From Rhodoblastus sp052145335 (GTDB lineage: Bacteria > Pseudomonadota > Alphaproteobacteria > Rhizobiales > Beijerinckiaceae), in the NCBI RefSeq assembly GCF_052145335.1, contig NZ_JBKQOU010000305.1, forward strand, positions 8,512 to 72,511: a stretch of DNA of 64,000 nucleotides. The letters are read 5' to 3'. Every line of letters starts with the position of its first letter. The stretch's first letter is position 1. Position numbers and translations under genes: made by a program. Below, piece by piece: positions 21,690 through 29,881 of this stretch. The notes below the pieces were generated by a model. The model was not told where the DNA came from. It searched no databases and was given only the letters and a program-made list of their open reading frames with translations.

Positions 21690-21808
21690 CCCTTCTCCCC
21701 TTGCGGGAGAAGGTGGCGCGAAGCGCCGGATGAGGGGGCCTTCGGGACGCGAACCCCTCATCCGTCTCGCCGCTACGCGGCGATCCACCTTCTCCCGCAA
21801 GGGGAGAC
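21690..21808. repeat. Long imperfect palindrome in the metF-metH gap
   Basis: A nested inverted repeat of about 119 bases. The left half begins CCCTTCTCCCCTTGCGGG and reads through GGATGAGGGG; the right half mirrors it with CCCCTCATCCG and ends CTCCCGCAAGGGGAGA. The RNA would form a long hairpin with internal bulges. It resembles a dispersed alphaproteobacterial repeat class; only one copy is seen in this window. It may attenuate transcription or stabilise the upstream metF message. Confidence 0.85.
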
Positions 21809-21819
21809 GGGACGCACAC

Positions 21820-22725
21820 CTAGGTCAGCACTTTTTCCGGCGCCGTCGCGCGCAAGCCCAGCAGGTGACAAACCGCATAGACCAGGTCGGCGCGGTTCAT
21901 GGTGTAGAAATGGAACTGCTCGACGCCGCGATCGAGCAGGTCGAACACCTGTTCCGCCGCCACCGCCGCGGCGATCAGGCGCCGCGTTTGCGGATCGTCG
22001 TCGAGACCGTCGAAACGCTCGGCCAGCCAGATCGGCACGCTCGCCCCGGTCTTGCGCGCGAAATTCGCGGTTTGTTTGAAATTCTGCACCGGCGTGATGC
22101 CGGGCACGATCGGAATTGTGATCCCGGCCGCCATCACCCGGTCGAGAAAGCGGAAATAGATCTCGTTGTCAAAGAAGAACTGGGTGATGGCGCGGGTCGC
22201 GCCGGCGTCGATCTTGGCCTTGAGCACGTCGATGTCCTGCTCGAAACTGGCGCTTTCCGGGTGCTTTTCCGGATAGGCCGAAACCGAGATTTCGAAATCG
22301 CCGATGGCGCGCAATCCGCGCACCAGATCGGTCGAAGTGGCGTAGCCGCCCGGCGTCGGCGCATAGACCGCGCCGAGTCCCCCCAGGGGATCGCCGCGAA
22401 GGGCGACGATATGGCGCACGCCAACGTCCCAGTAGCTTTGCGCCACGTCAATCACCTCTTCGCGCGTCGCGCCAACGCAGGTGAGATGGGCGGCCGGCTT
22501 GACATTGGTTTCGCGCAGGATGCGCGCCACCGTGGCGTGAGTGCGCTCGCGGGTAGAGCCGCCGGCGCCATAGGTGACGGAGACGAATTTTGGCGACAAT
22601 GGCGCGAGGCGCGCGACGGCCTCCCACAAACTCGCCTCCATTTCCGGCGTTTTCGGCGGAAAGAATTCGAACGACACGTCGATCGGCTTGTGGTGAAGGC
22701 GGCTGCGCCTCGGCTCTTGCATCAT
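21820..22725 (-). CDS. metF: Methylenetetrahydrofolate reductase
   Basis: Flavoenzyme that reduces 5,10-methylene-THF to 5-methyl-THF, the methyl donor for MetH. The 301-residue protein opens with SFEFFPPKTPEME, containing the catalytic Glu, and has VSVTYGAGGSTRERT, HLTCVGATREEV, ALRGDP and the C-terminal VEQFHFYTMNRADL. Length and motifs match bacterial MetF. The start overlaps the stop of the ArsR-methyltransferase gene (TGATG), so regulator and enzyme are translated together. Confidence 0.97.
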   Translation of the reverse strand: MMQEPRRSRLHHKPIDVSFEFFPPKTPEMEASLWEAVARLAPLSPKFVSVTYGAGGSTRERTHATVARILRETNVKPAAHLTCVGATREEVIDVAQSYWDVGVRHIVALRGDPLGGLGAVYAPTPGGYATSTDLVRGLRAIGDFEISVSAYPEKHPESASFEQDIDVLKAKIDAGATRAITQFFFDNEIYFRFLDRVMAAGITIPIVPGITPVQNFKQTANFARKTGASVPIWLAERFDGLDDDPQTRRLIAAAVAAEQVFDLLDRGVEQFHFYTMNRADLVYAVCHLLGLRATAPEKVLT

Positions 22726-23729
22726 CAGGCTTTACTCTTCTCGATTCCGACGCCGCGCACATCGCGCGCCAGCCACAGGGATACCGTGAGTTTTTCCTCA
22801 GCGTAGTCGCCGCCCGGCGCCATGTCGCGATGGAGCAGCAATTCAAGTCCGGACTGGCGCAGATATTCGGCGACTTCCTCAGCTGAGAACCCAAGCCGCC
22901 GGTGCTCATGTCTTTCGCGCAAGATTTCGCAGCGATGCGGCGCGAAGTCGACCACGATCAGCCGGCCGCCCGGCGCCAACGCCCGCGCCGCCTCGCGCAG
23001 GGCGCGGGCGGGATTGTCGAGATAATGCAGCACCTGATGCATAACGGCCAGATCGATGGAGCTGCCATCGACCGGAAGTGCGTAGATGTCGCCCTGGCGC
23101 AATTGCACATTGCGCAGGCCGGCCTTTTCCATCTGCGACCGCGCCACGCCGAGCATGGCCGGGGAAAGATCGACGCCGATGGCGGTCTCCGCGCGGGGCG
23201 CCAGCAGCTCCAGCATCCGTCCGGCGCCGCAGCCGATATCGAGCAGGCGTCCCCAATGAGGCGTTTTTTCAAGCGCCGCCGCAAGAATCGCAGCCTCGAC
23301 CTCGGCCTCCGGCGCGTGCAGGCGGCGCGTCTCGTTCCACGACGGCGCATGATCGGCGAAATATTTCTGCGCCTGCGCCGCGCGCGCCGCGCGAACTTCA
23401 GCAAGTCGCGCGCGGTCGCCGGCGAGCACGGGATCGTCGCCCGCGAGTTCGCCGAGAATGGCTTGCGCCAAAGCCGCCGCCGGCCCTTTTTCGGCGACAT
23501 GAAAAAACGCCCAGGCGCCCTCGCGATGACGCTCGACGAGACCGGCCTCAAGCAATAGTTTGAGATGGCGCGACACGCGCGGCTGCGACTGGCCGAGGAT
23601 CGCCACCAGTTCGTTGACCGCCAGTTCGGCTTCGGCCAGCAGCGCATAGACCCGCAGCCGCGTCTCCTCGCCGATGGCGGCGAGGCTGGTCAGGGCGTCT
23701 GGCAAAGTGGCGGCGATTTTTACGGTCAT
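22725..23729 (-). CDS. ArsR-type regulator fused to SAM-methyltransferase domain (SahR-like)
   Basis: A 334-residue two-domain protein. Residues about 8-80 form an ArsR winged helix (GEETRLRVYALLAEAELAVNEL, QPRVSRHLKLLLEAGLVERH); residues about 140-260 form a class I methyltransferase fold with the SAM loop LLDIGCGAGRMLELL, VDLSPAMLGVARSQM and GGRLIVVDFAPH. In such fusions the second domain is thought to sense SAM or SAH. Being the first gene before metF and metH and facing a palindromic operator, it probably represses the methionine cycle genes when SAH is low. Whether it retains catalytic activity cannot be seen. Confidence 0.88.
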   Translation of the reverse strand: MTVKIAATLPDALTSLAAIGEETRLRVYALLAEAELAVNELVAILGQSQPRVSRHLKLLLEAGLVERHREGAWAFFHVAEKGPAAALAQAILGELAGDDPVLAGDRARLAEVRAARAAQAQKYFADHAPSWNETRRLHAPEAEVEAAILAAALEKTPHWGRLLDIGCGAGRMLELLAPRAETAIGVDLSPAMLGVARSQMEKAGLRNVQLRQGDIYALPVDGSSIDLAVMHQVLHYLDNPARALREAARALAPGGRLIVVDFAPHRCEILRERHEHRRLGFSAEEVAEYLRQSGLELLLHRDMAPGGDYAEEKLTVSLWLARDVRGVGIEKSKA

Positions 23730-23745
23730 GGGCCTGTCAATTAGA

Positions 23746-23763
23746 TATAAACATATCTTTATA
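23746..23763. promoter_or_regulatory. Palindromic operator in front of the methionine regulator (SahR-box-like)
   Basis: TATAAACATATCTTTATA is an 18-base near-perfect inverted repeat (one mismatched base pair, 16 of 18 positions symmetric) in an otherwise GC-rich genome. It lies 17 bases before the start of the ArsR-methyltransferase gene and about 20 bases before the first possible mobA start, where it would overlap the minus-strand promoter. Autoregulation by the neighbouring ArsR protein is the simplest reading. Confidence 0.7.
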
Positions 23764-23783
23764 CCTCATTTGGCGTTGCCGCA

Positions 23784-24464
23784 ATGGCGGATCGCCCGAT
23801 GGGGCCTTATGATGAGCGAAACATGCGCGACGAAAACACACCCATCCTCGGATTGATCCTCGCCGGCGGCCTGAGCCGCCGCATGGGCGGCACGCCAAAA
23901 TTTTCCGCGCGGATCGGCGGCGTGAGCCTGATCGAACGGGTGATTTCCCTTGTCCGCGACCAATGCGGCGCTCTGGCGATCAATCCTTACGAGGCGACGG
24001 CGGAAACCCAGGCCGCTTTCGCCGGGATCGGCCTGCCGCTGGTGGCCGACGCTGTTTTGGGCCACGCCGGGCCGCTGGCGGGCGTGCTGGCGGGCCTCGA
24101 TTATGCCTGGCAAAAGGGCTTGAGCCATGTTCTCAGCGTGCCTTGCGACTGCCCATTTCTGCCCGCCGACCTTGCAGCGCGACTGCGCGCGGCGTCGCTG
24201 GAGACGCGGGACGGTCTGGCCTGCGCGGCCTCGGGAGGGCGGATTCACCCGGTCGTCGCGTTATGGCCGACGCGCTTGCGCGAGGATTTGCGCCGCGCCC
24301 TGATCGATCAGGGCTTGCGCAAGGTCGGACAGTTTCAGCACGGATATGATATGGCTTCGGTCGAATGGAATTTCCGCAAACGCGACCCTTTTTTCAACAT
24401 CAACACGCCGGATGATCTATTGCGGGCGCAAGACTTGTTGGCGCCAAACGAGGACGAGGACTGA
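23784..24464 (+). CDS. mobA: Molybdenum cofactor guanylyltransferase
   Basis: Transfers GMP from GTP to molybdopterin-Mo to give the guanine dinucleotide cofactor used by DMSO-reductase family enzymes. The 226-residue protein shows the nucleotide loop LILAGGLSRRMGG, then GHAGPLAGVLAGLDYA, and the metal-binding VPCDCPFLP, with Cys where Thr is frequent. NINTPDDL closes the fold. A second start at 23823 (MRDENTPI) would give 213 residues and leaves the domain intact; neither has a strong ribosome site. It is divergent from the methionine regulator and heads a small operon. Confidence 0.9.
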   Translation: MADRPMGPYDERNMRDENTPILGLILAGGLSRRMGGTPKFSARIGGVSLIERVISLVRDQCGALAINPYEATAETQAAFAGIGLPLVADAVLGHAGPLAGVLAGLDYAWQKGLSHVLSVPCDCPFLPADLAARLRAASLETRDGLACAASGGRIHPVVALWPTRLREDLRRALIDQGLRKVGQFQHGYDMASVEWNFRKRDPFFNINTPDDLLRAQDLLAPNEDED

Positions 24465-24468
24465 AACC

Positions 24469-24696
24469 TTGCACAAACTTGACCTGCGCGGGCTGAAATG
24501 TCCCCTGCCCGTGCTGAAAACCCGCAAATTCCTGTCTGCGCTGGCGCCGGGCGAAAAAGTCGAGGTCGCCTGCACCGATCCGCTCAGCGTCATTGACCTG
24601 CCCAACATGCTGCGCGAGACCGGTGATGCGCTGGAAGCCAGCGGCAAGTCGGACGGCGCGTTGTTGTTCCTGATCCGCAAAGGCGCGGCGACATGA
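24469..24696 (+). CDS. TusA-like sulfur carrier protein
   Basis: A 75-residue protein of the TusA/SirA/YeeD family, with LDLRGLKCPLPVLKTRK containing the conserved CPxP motif, whose Cys carries a persulfide in known members. The start is a TTG five bases after the mobA stop, preceded by a GAGGACGAGG stretch; no ATG fits. Placement directly after mobA suggests sulfur delivery to a molybdoenzyme or cofactor rather than tRNA thiolation; in other bacteria TusA affects Moco and formate dehydrogenase sulfuration. That link is inference. Confidence 0.85.
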   Translation: MHKLDLRGLKCPLPVLKTRKFLSALAPGEKVEVACTDPLSVIDLPNMLRETGDALEASGKSDGALLFLIRKGAAT

Positions 24697-25190
24697 GCGT
24701 TCATGCCCTGGCCGCCGTCGTCTTTCGTGAAAATGAGCCGATCGACGCGCTTTTCTCCGAATTGCGGGCCATTGTGGAATCGCGCGGACGGCGCGTCGGC
24801 GGCATCATTCAATCGCCCTGCGAGGAGACGATCTACGCCACCCATATCGAAAGCGGCCGCAAGATCGACCTGATGCAGAATCTCGGGGCCTGCTCGGAGG
24901 GTTGCCGGCTCGACACAGGCGCTCTCGCCGAGGCGGCGGGCCTCTTGGCGGAAAGCCTCGCCGGCGCGCCGGACCTGTTGATGATCAGCCGGTTTGGCCG
25001 CGCCGAGGCCGAGGGCGGCGGCTTTCTCGCCGAGATCGGCGCGGCGGCTTGCGCCGAGACCCCGACCTTGATCGGCGTCAACGCCAAGCGCGAGGCGGAC
25101 TGGCGCGCCTTCGCCGGCGACTTCGCCGAGACCCTGCCCTTTTCACTGGAAGCCGCGCTCGAGTGGTGGGAGCAGGCCGAAGTTAAGTGA
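24693..25190 (+). CDS. DUF2478 protein, molybdenum-associated putative NTPase-like
   Basis: A 165-residue protein matching what I recall of DUF2478, a family found beside molybdate-transport and cofactor genes. Visible features are the start VHALAAVVFRENEPIDALFSE, RVGGIIQ, the ACSEGCRLD pair of cysteines, and DLLMISRFGRAEAEGGGF, a strand-loop reminiscent of NTP1-type NTPases, although no Walker A is left. It overlaps the TusA-like gene by four bases (ATGA). Function is undescribed; the mobA-tusA-like-DUF2478 order argues for a step in molybdoenzyme maturation. Confidence 0.8.
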   Translation: MSVHALAAVVFRENEPIDALFSELRAIVESRGRRVGGIIQSPCEETIYATHIESGRKIDLMQNLGACSEGCRLDTGALAEAAGLLAESLAGAPDLLMISRFGRAEAEGGGFLAEIGAAACAETPTLIGVNAKREADWRAFAGDFAETLPFSLEAALEWWEQAEVK

Positions 25191-25301
25191 TTTTCCTGAG
25201 GGACAGGCTTCCAAAACAGGACTAGCATCGAAGGCACGGCGCATTAGATAGCATTTCGGGCGCTGGCCGCCGCGGCGGGTCAAAAATTTGGAGAGATTGC
25301 G

Positions 25302-25550
25302 ATGAAGCTCACTCGATCGATCGTCCTGATTTCGCTGCTCGCCTTTTCGGGCGCCGCTGTCGCCCAGACGACCGCCCCGGCGCCGGCCGCGCCCGCAGCC
25401 CCGGCGGCGCCGGCCATGCCCAAGGCCGATACTGGCAAGATGCAGAAACCCCGCAGCGCCAAGTCGATGGAATGTTCCAAACAGGCGGACAGCCAGAGCC
25501 TGCACGGCAAGCCGCGCCACGCCTTCATGAGCAAGTGCAAGAAGAGCTGA
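25302..25550 (+). CDS. PsiF-repeat periplasmic protein
   Basis: An 82-residue secreted protein: a signal peptide (KLTRSIVLISLLAFSGAAVAQ, cleavage after AVA), an Ala/Pro-rich spacer, and a C-terminal PsiF repeat with the pattern KSMECSKQADSQSLHGKPRH then FMSKCKKS, including two cysteines. PsiF is named for phosphate-starvation induction in E. coli; its function is unknown. Here it is convergent with phoB at the end of the phosphate cluster. A GGAGAG ribosome site is present. I see no Pho box just upstream. Confidence 0.85.
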   Translation: MKLTRSIVLISLLAFSGAAVAQTTAPAPAAPAAPAAPAMPKADTGKMQKPRSAKSMECSKQADSQSLHGKPRHAFMSKCKKS

Positions 25551-25564
25551 TCCCGAAGGACCGG

Positions 25565-25598
25565 CGCCGCGCGCAAAATTGTTTTCGCGCGGCGTTTT
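25565..25598. terminator. Bidirectional-type terminator between the PsiF-like gene and phoB
   Basis: The inverted repeat CGCCGCGCG (25565-25573) and CGCGCGGCG (25586-25594) is followed by TTTT on the plus strand and preceded by AAAA-like bases within the loop region. It sits in the 60-base gap between two converging genes. Confidence 0.75.
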
Positions 25599-25613
25599 GC
25601 TGCGATAGGCGCG

Positions 25614-26357
25614 TCAGCCGCGACCGAAAGTTTCGTCGAAGGCGTATCCCGAGCCGCGCACCGTACGGATCGGGTCTTCGCGATCGTCCTGCGCCAGCGC
25701 CTTGCGCAGGCGACCGATGTGGACATCGACCGTGCGCTCGTCGATCTCCGCGGAAAAGCCCCAGACGCTGTCGAGCAATTGCGAACGGGCGAACACCCGG
25801 CCCGGCTTCTCCATCAAATATTCGAGCAGGCGGAATTCGGTCGGGCCAAGATGCACGTCGCGGCCAGAGCGGCGCACGCGACGGGTTTCCCGGTCGAGTT
25901 CGAGATCGCCGGCGACCAGCTTGACCGCCACCCGCTCCGGACGCGCCCGGCGCAGCAGGGCCCTGACCCGCGCCATCAGTTCCGGGACGGAAAAGGGCTT
26001 CACCACGTAATCGTCGGCGCCGACCGACAGTCCGCGCACCCTCTCGCCCTCTTCGCCGCGCGCCGTCAGCATGATCACCGGCAGGGTGCGGGTGATCTCG
26101 CGGGCGCGCAGGCGGCGGCAGATTTCAAGACCCGAGACGCCCGGCAGCATCCAGTCGAGAATGACCAGGTCGGGCGCCGCCTCCTCCAGCCGCAACTCGG
26201 CTTCGTCGCCGCGTTCGACGCGCTCGACGATATAGCCTTCGGCTTCAAGGTTGTAGCTGAGGAGGAGCGACAAGGACGACTCGTCCTCGACGACCAGAAT
26301 GCGGGGCGCTCCGCCAGGCGAAGCGGCTCCGACAATCGATGCGCGCGTCTCGTTCAT
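25614..26357 (-). CDS. phoB: Phosphate regulon response regulator PhoB
   Basis: OmpR/PhoB-class response regulator that activates Pho genes at low phosphate. The 247-residue protein has a receiver domain (RILVVEDESSLSLLLSYNLE; phospho-acceptor Asp in VILDWMLPG; conserved Lys in VVKPFSVPEL) and a winged-helix DNA-binding domain (HLGPTEFRLLEYLMEKPGR, VDVHIGRLRKAL, IRTVRGSGYAFD). The ATG at 26357 is chosen; a TTG at 26381 would add eight residues. It is the last gene of the phoR-pst-phoU-phoB block. Confidence 0.95.
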   Translation of the reverse strand: MNETRASIVGAASPGGAPRILVVEDESSLSLLLSYNLEAEGYIVERVERGDEAELRLEEAAPDLVILDWMLPGVSGLEICRRLRAREITRTLPVIMLTARGEEGERVRGLSVGADDYVVKPFSVPELMARVRALLRRARPERVAVKLVAGDLELDRETRRVRRSGRDVHLGPTEFRLLEYLMEKPGRVFARSQLLDSVWGFSAEIDERTVDVHIGRLRKALAQDDREDPIRTVRGSGYAFDETFGRG

Positions 26358-26410
26358 GGAATCCGCAAGGCTCCTAATCAAATTTTCCCAAGAAACGCAG
26401 TCCGCTGGCT

Positions 26411-27109
26411 TTACGGCATGGCGGAAGTGTCAATTCCGCGCGGCCGCTCGACCGGAAGCGATTCCCCGGTGACAATATAAACCACGGTCTCGGCGATATT
26501 GGTGGTGTGATCGCCGACCCGTTCAAGGTTTTTCGAACAGAACAGCAGATGGGTGCAGAAAGTGATGTTGCGCGGGTCTTCCATCATGAAAGTCAGAAGG
26601 TCGCGGAACACCGAATCTTCCAGCGAGTCGAGTTCGGCGTCGCGTTTCCACACGGCGCGGGCGCGTTCGGTATCGCGCTGCTGGTAGGCGTCGAGCACGT
26701 CGTTCAACTGCGTGGCGGCGACGTCATGCATCGACCTGAGGCCGATGACGGCGCGCGGAATGCGCGATTCCCCGGCGACTTTGGTCGCCCGCTTGGCGAT
26801 GTTCTTCGCCAGGTCGCCGATGCGCTCCAGATCGGCGGAAATGCGGATGGCGCCGATGATCTCGCGCAGGTCGACCGCCAGCGGCTGCCGCCGGGCGATG
26901 GTATGGACGGCGAAATCTTCGATGGTTCGTTGCAGAGCGTCGAGGCGAGGATCGGTGGCGACGACTTTCTGCGCCAGTTCGATGTTCATGCCGGCAAGCG
27001 CGTCCATCGCGTCGGCCAGCATTTTTTCGGCTATGCCGCCCATTTCGGCGATGTAGCGGTCGAGCGTTTCCAACTCGACGTCGAAGGATTTGACAGTGTG
27101 GTCGACCAT
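26411..27109 (-). CDS. phoU: Phosphate transport regulator PhoU
   Basis: Two-repeat helical protein that couples the Pst transporter to PhoR and prevents Pho activation in high phosphate. The 232-residue protein shows both PhoU repeats, each with the metal-binding E/D-x3-D pattern: ADLERIGDLAKNIAKRA in the first and SKNLERVGDHTTNIAETV in the second. The ATG at 27109 has AGGA eleven bases upstream; the alternative TTG at 27118 is too close to it. It follows pstB by 36 bases. Confidence 0.96.
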   Translation of the reverse strand: MVDHTVKSFDVELETLDRYIAEMGGIAEKMLADAMDALAGMNIELAQKVVATDPRLDALQRTIEDFAVHTIARRQPLAVDLREIIGAIRISADLERIGDLAKNIAKRATKVAGESRIPRAVIGLRSMHDVAATQLNDVLDAYQQRDTERARAVWKRDAELDSLEDSVFRDLLTFMMEDPRNITFCTHLLFCSKNLERVGDHTTNIAETVVYIVTGESLPVERPRGIDTSAMP

Positions 27110-27145
27110 TTTCTGCAATTCCTGTTTGCCGTCGAATGGCTGCGA

Positions 27146-27942
<797 letters not shown>

Positions 27943-27946
<4 letters not shown>

Positions 27947-28815
27947 TGGCTGGTCCTTTGCGCGCCGAGGATGCGCGCCGTGATCGACAAAGCGAGAACG
28001 GCCAGGGTAATAAGCAAGGCGCCGACCCAGGCAAGCTGCTGCCATTCCTTGTAGGGCGACAGCGCGAACTGGAAGATCACCACCGGCAGGCTCGCCATGG
28101 GCTTGTTGAGGTCCGTGCTCCAGAACTGATTGTTGAGGGCGGTGAACAACAGCGGCGCGGTTTCTCCGCTGACGCGGGCCACCGCCAGCAACAGCCCGGT
28201 GATCAGTCCCGCCCGCGCCGCCTTGTAGGCGACGTGGCGGATGACCAGCGAGCGCGGCAGGCCGAGCGCGGAAGCGGCCTCGCGCAGCGGGCCGGGCACC
28301 AGATTGAGCATGTCCTCGGTGGTGCGCACCACCACCGGCACGACCAGAAGCGCAAGAGCTATAGCCCCGGCGAAGGCGGAGAAATGACCCATCGGCACCA
28401 CGGCGATTTCATAGACGAACAGGCCGATGACGATCGAGGGCGCCGACAACAGGATGTCGTTGATGAAGCGCACCACCGTGGTCAGTCTGGAGCCACGGCC
28501 ATATTCGGCCATGTAGGTGCCGGCGAACAGGCCGAGCGGCGCCCCGATCAGCACGCCGAAAAAGGTCATCGCCAGCGAGCCGAAAATGGCGTTGAGCAAT
28601 CCGCCGGCGGAACCGGGCGGCGGCGTCATCTGGGTGAAAACGGCCGGCGAAATGCTGGAAAAGCCGCTCCACAGCAGGGCTCCGAGGATCAGCGCCAGGG
28701 CGAGCAGGCCGAGCCCGGCCGCGACGAAGCACAGAGCCATGACGATGGCGCTGCGCGTTTTGCGGACAGCTTGCAGACGGCCGGCTCCCGGCCGGGAGGA
28801 TTGCAGAGAAGCCAT
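27943..28815 (-). CDS. pstA: Phosphate ABC transporter permease PstA
   Basis: One of the two membrane subunits of the phosphate importer. The 290-residue protein has six hydrophobic segments and the permease EAA-type loop REAASALGLPRSLVIRHVAYKAARAGLITG that contacts PstB. LFAGTYMAEYGRGSRL and FINDILLSAPSIVIGL are typical PstA sequences. One base separates it from pstC and four bases overlap pstB. Confidence 0.96.
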
Positions 28816-28816
28816 G

Positions 28817-29812
28817 TCAGCGCGCTCCCTTTTGCTCGATGCGCATCAGCAGCAGGCGCGAAATCGACAGCACGATGAAGGTGATGACGAACAGCAGCAA
28901 GCCAAGCGCGATCAGCGAGGAGGTGTAGAGCTTGCCGTCGGCCTCGGTGAATTCATTGGCGATGGTGGCGGAAATGGTGGTGCCGGGACCGAGGATCGAC
29001 GGCGAAATCTTGTGGGCGTTGCCGATGACGAAAGTGACCGCCATGGTCTCGCCGAGCGCGCGACCCAGCGCCAGCATGATGCCGCCGACCAGTCCGACGC
29101 CGGTATAGGGCGCGACGATGCGGCGCATCACTTCCCAGCGGGTGCAGCCGATGCCGAAGGCGGCTTCCTTGAGCACCGCCGGCACCGTATTGAACACGTC
29201 GCGAGAAATCGAGCTGATCAGCGGCAGGATCATGATGGCCAGGATCAAGCCGGCCGTCGCGATGCCTATGCCATAGGGAGGGCCCGAGAAAATCTCGTTG
29301 AGATAGGGAATGCCGGAGAAAAAGGCGATGATCGCCGGCTGCACATGCGCCTGCAGGAAGGGCGCGAGAATGAACATGCCCCAGATGCCGTAGATGATCG
29401 AGGGTATGCCGGCGAGCAGTTCAACGGCTATGCCGATTGGACGGCGCAATGTGTGGGGGCAGAGTTCGGTCAGGAACACGGCGATGCCCAAGCCGATCGG
29501 CACCGCGATCGCCAAAGCGATCAGCGACGTGACCAAGGTTCCATAGATGGCCGGGCCCGCGCCGAATTTCTCGGTGACCGGATTCCACGACGCCGAGGTG
29601 AGGAAGCCAAAGCCGAATTCATGGAGCGCCGGCGCCGCGCCTTCGACCAGCGAAACGATGACGCCGCCGAGCAGCAGCAGAACGGTGACGGCGCAAGTCT
29701 GGGTAATCACACGGAAAGTGGTGTCGCCGATCGCAAAATGGCGCAGCACGCTGTCGCGCAAATCGCCATGCGACGCTGCCTTCGCGTCCGAACTCAAAAG
29801 CGCCTCCGCCAT
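28817..29812 (-). CDS. pstC: Phosphate ABC transporter permease PstC
   Basis: Second membrane subunit. The 331-residue protein has a cytoplasmic N-terminal tail of about 35 residues, six transmembrane segments, the conserved LAGIPSIIYGIWGMFILAP and the EAA loop KEAAFGIGCTRWEVMRRIVAPYT. GRALGETMAVTFVIGNA is a PstC signature. It is separated from pstS by 69 bases containing a GC-rich stem-loop. Confidence 0.96.
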   Translation of the reverse strand: MAEALLSSDAKAASHGDLRDSVLRHFAIGDTTFRVITQTCAVTVLLLLGGVIVSLVEGAAPALHEFGFGFLTSASWNPVTEKFGAGPAIYGTLVTSLIALAIAVPIGLGIAVFLTELCPHTLRRPIGIAVELLAGIPSIIYGIWGMFILAPFLQAHVQPAIIAFFSGIPYLNEIFSGPPYGIGIATAGLILAIMILPLISSISRDVFNTVPAVLKEAAFGIGCTRWEVMRRIVAPYTGVGLVGGIMLALGRALGETMAVTFVIGNAHKISPSILGPGTTISATIANEFTEADGKLYTSSLIALGLLLFVITFIVLSISRLLLMRIEQKGAR

Positions 29813-29836
29813 TATCTATCCCCCTGAAGTTTGCAG

Positions 29837-29863
29837 CGGGCCGGGAAGAAACTCCCCGGCCCG
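29837..29863 (-). terminator. Intercistronic stem-loop between pstS and pstC
   Basis: A perfect 9-base-pair GC stem (CGGGCCGGG with CCCGGCCCG) with a 9-base loop and no clear T-run. Such stems after a binding-protein gene commonly stabilise its mRNA or attenuate read-through, giving more PstS than permease. That role is inferred. Confidence 0.65.
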
Positions 29864-29881
29864 AAGCTTTTCAGCAAACGA

